Shown here: piece by piece, positions 26,301-31,688 of the stretch
Layout: each line of letters starts with the position of its first letter
How positions within the stretch are numbered: position 1 is the first letter of the stretch
Source of the DNA: Phocaeicola_A sp963625535
GTDB lineage: Bacteria > Bacteroidota > Bacteroidia > Bacteroidales > Bacteroidaceae
NCBI GenBank assembly: GCA_963625535.1
Contig: CAVFUK010000020.1
Location: forward strand, 1 to 31,688
DNA length: 31,688 nucleotides
Reading direction: 5' to 3'
Made by a program: the position numbers and the translations under genes
Notes under the pieces: generated by a model
Databases searched by the model: none
What the model was told of the DNA's origin: nothing
The model's input: the letters and a program-made list of their open reading frames with translations, nothing else

Positions 26301-27190
26301 TTATGTATCAATATTGACTGAACACCTGACTCGATGATCTCATCGATGTGTTCAGCTTCCAATGTTGTCTCGCGGTCGATGATAACCTCGTTACGCTCGA
26401 TGGAAACAACTTCACCCGTGTCTTCATCTACGAAATCCTCGACCCATGTCTTCAATACACGGGCAGCCAATTTGCGGCCGACGTACTTCTTGAGGTTGGC
26501 TTTCGTCACCTTCACCTCCTCGGCCAAATTGAATATCTCAAGGATGTCTCTATCATTCTCGAAGCCAATAGCTCTGAGCAGCGTTGTTACCGGCAACTTC
26601 TTCTTTCTGTCGATGTAAGCGTACATCACATTGTTGATGTCGGTAGCGAACTCTATCCACGAACCCTTAAAAGGTATGATTCTGGCTGAATAGAGTTGGG
26701 TTCCGTTTGCGTGAACGCTCTGTCCGAAGAATACGCCCGGTGAACGGTGCAACTGTGAAACTACCACACGTTCTGCTCCGTTGATGATAAACGTACCATT
26801 GTCCGTCATATAGGGGATAGGTCCAAGAAATACATCTTGGATGACCGTATCGAAATCCTCGTGGTCGGGGTCTGTACAGTACAGCTTCAACTTGGCTTTT
26901 AATGGAACACTATAAGTGAGCCCACGCTCTAGACATTCAGCTATTGTGTAGCGCGGGGGATCAATGTAATAATCCAAGAATTCAAGCACGAAGTTGTTTC
27001 TGGTGTCTGCTATCGGAAAGTTTTCAGCAAACACTTTGTACAATCCGTCGTTCTTACGCATTTCTGGCGGTGTATCCAGTTGCAAAAAGTCCCGGAATGA
27101 CTTTAATTGTACTTCCAAGAAATCCGGATAAGGCATCGGATTCTTTATAGAAGCAAAATTAACTCTTTGATTTACAGTATTTGAAGACAT
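23378..27190 (-). CDS. rpoB: DNA-directed RNA polymerase subunit beta
   Basis: The 1270-residue RpoB is complete. The rifampicin-binding region reads [19 protein letters not shown] followed by [26 protein letters not shown]. The residues equivalent to E. coli Asp516, His526 and Ser531 are Asp477, His487 and Ser492, all the sensitive-type amino acids. Later conserved stretches include [67 protein letters not shown] and the C-terminal [32 protein letters not shown]. It lies 106 nt after rplL, a gap that holds a strong hairpin with T-run and no visible promoter. Its expression therefore probably depends on read-through from the ribosomal genes. rpoC follows after 28 nt. Confidence 0.98.
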   Translation of the reverse strand: [1270 protein letters not shown]

Positions 27191-27231
27191 CTGTCAGTGG
27201 AATTAGAAGAACTTAATTTAATTATAGACAC

Positions 27232-27267
27232 AAAAAGGTTAAGAACCACCCAATGTGGTTCTTAACC
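27232..27267 (-). terminator. Intrinsic terminator/attenuator between rplL and rpoB
   Basis: On the minus strand a perfect 13-bp stem, GGTTAAGAACCAC (27267-27255) with GTGGTTCTTAACC (27249-27237), closes a 5-nt loop and is followed at once by TTTTT (27236-27232). This is a textbook Rho-independent terminator 30 nt after the rplL stop. A smaller hairpin (27273-27288, ACCTG/CAGGT) sits just before it. Because rpoB follows with no clear own promoter, partial termination that lowers rpoBC relative to the ribosomal genes is likely. Confidence 0.85.
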
Positions 27268-27296
27268 GAACTACCTGCTCAAACAGGTTATTTGTT

Positions 27297-27674
27297 TTAT
27301 TTAAGTTCAACTTCAGCTCCAGCTTCTTCCAAAGTTTTCTTCAAAGATTCTGCGTCGTCCTTAGAAAGACCCTCTTTCAATGTGCTAGGAGCACCGTCAA
27401 CCAAGTCTTTTGCCTCTTTCAAGCCAAGACCGCAAGCCTCTTTAACGGCTTTAACTACCTGCAATTTAGCTGCACCGGCGCTCTTCAATACAACGTCGAA
27501 TGAAGTTTTCTCCTCAGCTGCGGCTGCACCACCTGCAGCAGGACCAGCAGCAACAGCAACAGCTGCAGCAGCAGGTTCAATACCGTACTCTTCTTTAAGG
27601 ATAGTTGCAAGTTCATTAACTTCTTTTACTGTCAAGTTAACTAATTGTTCTGCAAAAGCTTTTAAATCTGCCAT
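27297..27674 (-). CDS. rplL: Ribosomal protein bL12 (L7/L12)
   Basis: The 125-residue product forms the flexible ribosomal stalk that recruits translational GTPases. It has the N-terminal dimerisation part (MADLKAFAEQLVNLTVKEVNELATILKEEYG region), an Ala/Gly-rich hinge at about 35-55, and the C-terminal domain with KTSFDVVLKSAGAAKLQVVKAVKEACGLGLKEAKDLVDGAP. The length is normal. It follows rplJ, its stalk-base partner, after 41 nt, and a strong terminator-like hairpin follows its stop. Confidence 0.97.
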   Translation of the reverse strand: MADLKAFAEQLVNLTVKEVNELATILKEEYGIEPAAAAVAVAAGPAAGGAAAAEEKTSFDVVLKSAGAAKLQVVKAVKEACGLGLKEAKDLVDGAPSTLKEGLSKDDAESLKKTLEEAGAEVELK

Positions 27675-27715
27675 TTTTGTATAATTTTTATTGTTAAATA
27701 CTTGTTTGAAATTGT

Positions 27716-28231
27716 TTATTGTCTCTCACCGAGTGTCTTCAATACTCCGTGAATTGTGTTAGCACCAGACTGCAGAGCAGAAACGACGTTCTTAGCAGGT
27801 GATTGCAACAGTGCGATAACGTCTGCGATAACCTCTTCCTTGCTCTTGATGCTTGTAAGAGCGTCCAACTGGTCGGCTCCTACGTAGAAACTCTCTTCTG
27901 CGTACGCACCCTTCAATCCGGGGATACCGTCGTTTGTCAGTTCCTTGATCAACTTGGCCGGAACGTTAGCCACGTTGGTAAACAACACAGCTGTCGTGCC
28001 CTTCAAGCAACCATACAACGGAGAGAAGTCTGTGTCCAAAGACTCCATGGCCTTGTGAAGCAGTTTGTTCTTCACTACAACCATCTTAATCTCTTTCTCG
28101 AAGCAGGCTTTTCTCATCTTCGTAGTGTCAGCAGCGTTCATAGCTGTAACGTCTACCAAGTAGAAATGACCGTATTCCTTGATTGTCTCGGTGAGTTTCG
28201 TTATGATAGCGTTTTTATCTTCCTTTCTCAT
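27716..28231 (-). CDS. rplJ: Ribosomal protein uL10
   Basis: uL10 anchors bL12 dimers to the large subunit. The 171-residue product has the family's N-terminal part (KNAIITKLTETIKEYGHFYLVDVTAMNAADTTKMRKACFEKEIKMVVVKNKLLHKAM) and the later LKGTTAVLF and GIPGLKGAYAEESFYVGADQLDAL segments. The C-terminal helix that binds bL12 ends the chain. Only 15 nt separate it from rplA, so there is no room for a long L10 leader of the E. coli kind. An AAGGAG ribosome-binding sequence is placed 5 nt before its ATG, which supports the chosen start. Confidence 0.97.
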   Translation of the reverse strand: MRKEDKNAIITKLTETIKEYGHFYLVDVTAMNAADTTKMRKACFEKEIKMVVVKNKLLHKAMESLDTDFSPLYGCLKGTTAVLFTNVANVPAKLIKELTNDGIPGLKGAYAEESFYVGADQLDALTSIKSKEEVIADVIALLQSPAKNVVSALQSGANTIHGVLKTLGERQ

Positions 28232-28236
28232 GATTT

Positions 28237-28242
28237 CTCCTT
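28237..28242 (-). promoter_or_regulatory. Strong Shine-Dalgarno sequence of rplJ
   Basis: The minus strand reads AAGGAG with 5 nt to the rplJ ATG. Such canonical sites are rare in Bacteroidota, where the anti-Shine-Dalgarno of 16S rRNA is largely unavailable, and none of the other genes in this cluster shows one as strong. Confidence 0.6.
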
Positions 28243-28246
28243 AATT

Positions 28247-28945
28247 TTAGATTTCCTCTATCGTCTTCGGATCGACTTTAATACCAGCACTCATTGTACT
28301 TGAAAGATAAATGCTCTTGATATATGTTCCTTTTGCTGCAGACGGTTTCAGCTTGTTGATCATTGCCAGGAATTCCTTGGCATTCTCACGGATAGCCTCA
28401 GCAGTGAAAGACACCTTACCGATAGATGTGTGAACGATACCGCTCTTGTCTACCTTAAAGTCAATCTTACCTTGCTTCACCTCTTTGACAGCTTTAGCAA
28501 CATCCATTGTTACAGTACCGCTCTTCGGGTTAGGCATCAAACCACGAGGACCTAACACACGACCCAGGGCACCAATTTTACCCATGATAGAAGGCATGGT
28601 GATAATCACATCCACGTCTGTCCATCCACCTTTGATCTTTTCGATATATTCGTCCAGACCTACATAGTCAGCGCCAGCTTCTTTAGCAGCGGCTTCCATC
28701 TCCTGTGTACAAAGTACCAACACTCTGGTGACTTTACCTGTACCGTTCGGGAGGGAAACCACACCTCTCACCATCTGGTTCGCCTTACGAGGGTCAACTC
28801 CCAAGCGAACGTCAATGTCCAAAGAAGCGTCAAACTTGGTAAATGAAATCTCCTTTACCAATTCTGAAGCCTCTTTCAGTGAGTAAGCCTTTCCTGCTTC
28901 AATCTTTGCTGCAGCCAACTTCTGATTTTTTGTCAGTTTACCCAT
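28247..28945 (-). CDS. rplA: Ribosomal protein uL1
   Basis: The 232-residue uL1 binds 23S rRNA in the mobile stalk at the E site. It has the usual KLTKNQKLAAAKIEAGKAYSLKEA start, the rRNA-binding KANQMVRGVVSLPNGTGK segment, the GKIGALGRVLGPRGLMPNPKSGTVT signature near residues 125-150, and KIDFKVDKSGIVHTSIGKVSF. In many bacteria it also represses its own operon by binding mRNA near rplK. It lies 15 nt after rplK and 15 nt before rplJ. Confidence 0.97.
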   Translation of the reverse strand: MGKLTKNQKLAAAKIEAGKAYSLKEASELVKEISFTKFDASLDIDVRLGVDPRKANQMVRGVVSLPNGTGKVTRVLVLCTQEMEAAAKEAGADYVGLDEYIEKIKGGWTDVDVIITMPSIMGKIGALGRVLGPRGLMPNPKSGTVTMDVAKAVKEVKQGKIDFKVDKSGIVHTSIGKVSFTAEAIRENAKEFLAMINKLKPSAAKGTYIKSIYLSSTMSAGIKVDPKTIEEI

Positions 28946-28960
28946 TACAATTGAAGTTTA

Positions 28961-29404
28961 TTATTTATTACCCGGGAATTCCCCTTTTACAGCGATACCC
29001 ATACTTCTTGCTGTGCCGGCTACCATTGACATGGCTGCTTCCACAGTAAAACAGTTCAAGTCTACAATTTTGTCCTGAGCGATAGCGCGTACCTGGTCCC
29101 AAGTCAACTCGGCAACCTTGTTACGGTTAGGCTCTGCAGATCCGCTCTTGATCTTAGCTGCTTCGAGCAACTGGATTGCTACGGGCGGAGTCTTTACTAC
29201 GAAATCGAAAGACTTATCTGTGTAGTAAGTAATAATCACAGGCAATACCTTGCCTGCTTTGTCTTGGGTTCTGGCGTTGAATTGCTTGCAAAACTCCATG
29301 ATGTTGATACCCTTGGAACCCAAAGCAGGTCCTACGGGAGGTGATGGGTTTGCAGCGCCTCCTTTAATCTGTAACTTGATTAGTCCAGCAACTTCTTTAG
29401 CCAT
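28961..29404 (-). CDS. rplK: Ribosomal protein uL11
   Basis: The 147-residue product has the uL11 N-terminal domain with IKLQIKGGAANPSPPVGPALGSKGINIMEFCKQFNART and the proline-rich turn contacted by thiopeptide antibiotics. The C-terminal rRNA-binding domain includes VAELTWDQVRAIAQDKIVDLNCFTVEAAMSMVAGTARSMGI. It forms the GTPase-associated centre with 23S rRNA. The length is normal. It is preceded by a 52-nt gap after nusG in which a hairpin overlaps the nusG stop. Confidence 0.97.
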   Translation of the reverse strand: MAKEVAGLIKLQIKGGAANPSPPVGPALGSKGINIMEFCKQFNARTQDKAGKVLPVIITYYTDKSFDFVVKTPPVAIQLLEAAKIKSGSAEPNRNKVAELTWDQVRAIAQDKIVDLNCFTVEAAMSMVAGTARSMGIAVKGEFPGNK

Positions 29405-29435
29405 TTTCTTTGATTTTTATTTTGGATTTAACGTC

Positions 29436-29463
29436 GGAACAATGCTGCGTGCAACATTATTCC
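29436..29463 (-). other. Hairpin across the nusG stop codon, upstream of rplK
   Basis: On the minus strand GGAATAATG (29463-29455) pairs with CATTGTTCC (29444-29436), nine pairs including one G-T, around a 10-nt loop. The nusG TAA lies within it. No T-run follows, so it is not a terminator. It could be a processing or regulatory element in the nusG-rplK mRNA. Confidence 0.45.
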
Positions 29464-29999
29464 TTTTCAACTTGCATAAAGCCCAATTCGAGCGGAGTCT
29501 TCCGTCCGAATATCTTCACCATGACCTTCAGCTTTTTCTTCTCGCTGTTTATCTCCTCTATTAGCCCGCTGAAACCACTGAAGGGACCCTCAGTGACTTT
29601 CACCGTTTCACCTACTACATAGGGGATTGTCATGTCATCACCCGACTCTTGTAACTCGTCGACTGTTCCCAATATTCGATTGATCTCAGCCTGACGCAGG
29701 GGCGTAGGATTGTCCATACCTCCAAGGAAACCTAACACATTAGGTGTGTTTCTCAGATGATGAGTAACCTCACCTACCAAAGCTGCCTCTACCAAAACAT
29801 ATCCAGGAAGATAACATCTTTCTTTCACAATCTTTTTGCCATTGCGAACCTGATATACTTTTTCTGTAGGGATCAATACCTGAGACACGTAATCGCCAAG
29901 GTCGCTGTTCTTGATATCTGCTTCAAGATACTCTTTGACCTTAGCTTCTTTACCGCTTACGGCACGCAATACGTACCATTTCTTCTCAATCTCAGACAT
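29457..29999 (-). CDS. nusG: Transcription termination/antitermination factor NusG
   Basis: NusG binds the RNA polymerase clamp, raises processivity and links to Rho or ribosomal uS10. The 180-residue product has the NGN domain with KKWYVLRAVSGKEAKVKEYLE at its start and ERCYLPGYVLVEA near residues 60-72. The C-terminal KOW domain (GETVKVTEGPFSGFSGLIEEINSEKKKLKVMVKIFGRKTPLEL) follows. Both domains are complete and there is no insert. It starts 11 nt after secE, the classic order, and precedes rplK. Specialised NusG paralogues such as UpxY of capsule loci are common in this phylum, but the context shows this is the housekeeping copy. Confidence 0.96.
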   Translation of the reverse strand: MSEIEKKWYVLRAVSGKEAKVKEYLEADIKNSDLGDYVSQVLIPTEKVYQVRNGKKIVKERCYLPGYVLVEAALVGEVTHHLRNTPNVLGFLGGMDNPTPLRQAEINRILGTVDELQESGDDMTIPYVVGETVKVTEGPFSGFSGLIEEINSEKKKLKVMVKIFGRKTPLELGFMQVEKE

Positions 30000-30010
30000 G
30001 CTTTAGAATG

Positions 30011-30232
30011 TTAATGTGGATAGACGTTTTCCATTACAAACTGGAAGAATGAATCCATGGCGAACACTACCAATGCAATAAGTAGGGAAGCATACAATAC
30101 AACTACTGCACTGTTAGATAGCTCAGAGCGGCTTGGCCATGACACTTTATGCACAAGTTCATCGTAGGATTCTTTGCAGTATCCCACGCAACTGTTGACA
30201 AGTTTCTTGCTAAAATTTCCTATCTTAGACAT
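30011..30232 (-). CDS. secE: Preprotein translocase subunit SecE
   Basis: The 73-residue product is the short, single-membrane-span form of SecE that clamps SecY in the inner-membrane translocon. After MSKIGNFSKKLVNSCVGYCK comes the conserved amphipathic helix YDELVHKVSWPSRSEL and one membrane segment VVVLYASLLIALVVFAMDSFF. The start at 30232 is chosen because the longer open frame upstream runs through the tRNA-Trp gene. The gene begins 17 nt after that tRNA and ends 11 nt before nusG. Confidence 0.95.
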   Translation of the reverse strand: MSKIGNFSKKLVNSCVGYCKESYDELVHKVSWPSRSELSNSAVVVLYASLLIALVVFAMDSFFQFVMENVYPH

Positions 30233-30249
30233 AGTCCTTTTGTTATTAG

Positions 30250-30322
30250 CACGGGAAGAGAGGCTCGAACTCCCGACACCTGGTTTTGGAGACCAGTGCT
30301 CTACCAACTGAGCTATTCCCGT
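30250..30322 (-). tRNA. trnW: tRNA-Trp (anticodon CCA)
   Basis: The minus strand folds into a 73-nt cloverleaf. The acceptor arm is ACGGGAA/TTCCCGT, the D-arm GCTC/GAGC and the anticodon arm CTGGT/ACCAG with loop CTCCAAA, which gives anticodon CCA. The T-arm is GGGAG/CTCTC with TTCGAGC. The discriminator base is G and the terminal CCA is not encoded. It sits between tuf and secE and is probably processed from the same transcript. Confidence 0.96.
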
Positions 30323-30362
30323 AGATTGGGTTCCCCTTGATAGGAGAACCCATGTATCTGTA

Positions 30363-31547
30363 TTAGTCCAGAATCTCTGTAATCTGACCAGCACCTACTG
30401 TACGTCCACCCTCGCGGATAGCGAAACGCAAACCTACGTTCAATGCAACCGGATAAATCAACTCTACTGTGATAGTTACGTTATCACCCGGCATTACCAT
30501 CTCTGTTCCTTCCGGCAAAGTAATCTCACCGGTGCAGTCCATTGTACGGAGGTAGAACTGAGGACGGTATTTGTTGTGGAACGGAGTGTGACGTCCACCT
30601 TCCTCTTTCTTCAGGATATAAACCTCAGCTTTGAACTTAGAGTGAGCCTTAACCTGTCCCGGGTGGCAGAGAATCATACCACGCTTAACCTCGTTCTTGT
30701 CGATACCGCGGAGCAACAGACCAACGTTATCACCGGCCTCGCCCTGATCCAACAGTTTGCGGAACATCTCAACGCCTGTTACGACAGACTTCTTGTCTTC
30801 GCCCAAGCCAAGGATCTCAACTTCGTCACCTACCTTGATAACACCGCTTTCGATACGGCCAGTAGCCACTGTACCACGACCTGTGATTGAGAATACGTCC
30901 TCAACAGGCATCAAGAAAGGTTTATCAACATCGCGCGGAGGCAGAGGAATCCATGTGTCAACAGCATCCATCAACTCCATTACCTTCTCTTCCCACTCGG
31001 GTACACCGTTCAATGCGCCGAGGGCAGAACCACGGATGATAGGAGTATTGTCGCCATCGAAGTTATAGAATGTCAGCAACTCGCGCATCTCCATCTCAAC
31101 GAGCTCCAACATCTCTTCGTCGTCAACCATATCGCACTTGTTCAAGAACACTACCAAGCGAGGTACGTTTACCTGACGGGCCAACAGGATGTGCTCACGA
31201 GTCTGAGGCATCGGACCATCAGTAGCGGCTACTACGATGATAGCACCATCCATCTGAGCGGCACCAGTTACCATGTTCTTCACATAGTCGGCGTGTCCCG
31301 GGCAGTCTACGTGTGCGTAGTGACGGTTTGCTGTTTCATATTCTACGTGTGAAGTATTGATTGTAATACCTCTTTCTTTCTCTTCAGGAGCGTTATCGAT
31401 CTGGTCGAATGACTTAACTTCTGAAAGACCCTTCTTTGCCAACACTGTTGTGATAGCAGCTGTCAAAGTAGTCTTACCGTGGTCAACGTGGCCAATAGTA
31501 CCAATGTTAACGTGCGGTTTTGTACGTTCAAATTTCTCTTTAGCCAT
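30363..31547 (-). CDS. tuf: Elongation factor Tu
   Basis: EF-Tu carries aminoacyl-tRNA to the ribosome as a GTP complex. The 394-residue product has GHVDHGKT at 19-26, ERGITINTSHVEY (effector loop), DCPGHADY near 81-88, NKCDMVD near 136-142 and SALGALNG near 175. Domains II and III follow with FSITGRGTVATGRIESG, GDNVGLLLRG, GGRHTPFHNKYRPQFYLRT and the C-terminal RFAIREGGRTVGAGQITEILD. The chain is full length. It lies between tRNA-Thr and tRNA-Trp, as in the tufB arrangement of many bacteria, and no TAnnTTTG box is seen in the 65 nt before it, so it is likely transcribed from beyond the tRNA. Confidence 0.98.
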   Translation of the reverse strand: MAKEKFERTKPHVNIGTIGHVDHGKTTLTAAITTVLAKKGLSEVKSFDQIDNAPEEKERGITINTSHVEYETANRHYAHVDCPGHADYVKNMVTGAAQMDGAIIVVAATDGPMPQTREHILLARQVNVPRLVVFLNKCDMVDDEEMLELVEMEMRELLTFYNFDGDNTPIIRGSALGALNGVPEWEEKVMELMDAVDTWIPLPPRDVDKPFLMPVEDVFSITGRGTVATGRIESGVIKVGDEVEILGLGEDKKSVVTGVEMFRKLLDQGEAGDNVGLLLRGIDKNEVKRGMILCHPGQVKAHSKFKAEVYILKKEEGGRHTPFHNKYRPQFYLRTMDCTGEITLPEGTEMVMPGDNVTITVELIYPVALNVGLRFAIREGGRTVGAGQITEILD

Positions 31548-31612
31548 AGCTTACTTATTTTTATCGATTAGTAATTTTTCTAATTTGTCAATTAACGTCT
31601 CCGTTACTTTAG

Positions 31613-31684
<72 letters not shown>

Positions 31685-31688
31685 ATTT

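Noticed and set aside
30233..30394. Upstream extension of the secE reading frame
   Set aside because: It would translate through tRNA-Trp; SecE homologues begin at the internal Met.
31593..31606. Small perfect hairpin (TAACG/CGTTA with a 4-nt loop) between tRNA-Thr and tuf
   Set aside because: Only 5 bp and no T-run; could be a processing site but is too small to call.

Overview
This window comes from a member of the Bacteroidota, most likely a Bacteroidales/Bacteroidaceae gut species. The signs are promoters of the TTTG-N19..21-TAnnTTTG type, near-absence of Shine-Dalgarno sites, lipoproteins with acidic residues after the lipidated cysteine, a BtuG-type propeller lipoprotein in a B12 operon, and RpoB/RpoC of the size and sequence typical of the group. 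The species cannot be named from the sequence alone.

Left part (1-5677): the 3' end of an AAA-ATPase-like/PD-(D/E)XK protein; a shared terminator; nadB (L-aspartate oxidase, minus); then on the plus strand a small membrane PH-domain protein overlapping a PBP4-type D-Ala-D-Ala carboxypeptidase gene (dacB); then a complete second copy of the AAA-ATPase-like/PD-(D/E)XK family behind a near-consensus promoter.

Centre (5640-14181, minus strand): a complete vitamin B12 uptake operon controlled by a cobalamin riboswitch. Order from the promoter: riboswitch, leader of about 170 nt with short ORFs, BtuG-like beta-propeller surface lipoprotein, a second surface lipoprotein with three PKD-like domains (BtuH-like candidate), the BtuB TonB-dependent receptor, BtuF binding lipoprotein, BtuC permease and BtuD ATPase. 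The parts form one route: surface capture (BtuG and the second lipoprotein), outer-membrane passage (BtuB), periplasmic hand-over (BtuF) and inner-membrane import (BtuCD). Genes are 1-25 nt apart or overlap, and the operon's 3' end overlaps the convergent AAA/PD-(D/E)XK gene.

Next (14229-19038): typA/bipA with its own terminator and promoter, divergent from an 880-residue exported protein that joins macroglobulin-like regions to a TonB plug-like domain without a beta-barrel. A 12-bp perfect hairpin lies between this gene and rpoC and can serve both.

Right part (19066-31684, minus strand): the conserved information-processing cluster tRNA-Thr(GGT)-tuf-tRNA-Trp(CCA)-secE-nusG-rplK-rplA-rplJ-rplL-rpoB-rpoC. 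A strong hairpin with a T-run sits between rplL and rpoB and looks like an attenuator.

Most of the window is ordinary core genome. The points most worth checking are the short ORFs in the B12 leader, the second B12-operon lipoprotein, the orphan plug-domain protein, the rplL-rpoB hairpin and a strong Shine-Dalgarno sequence before rplJ.
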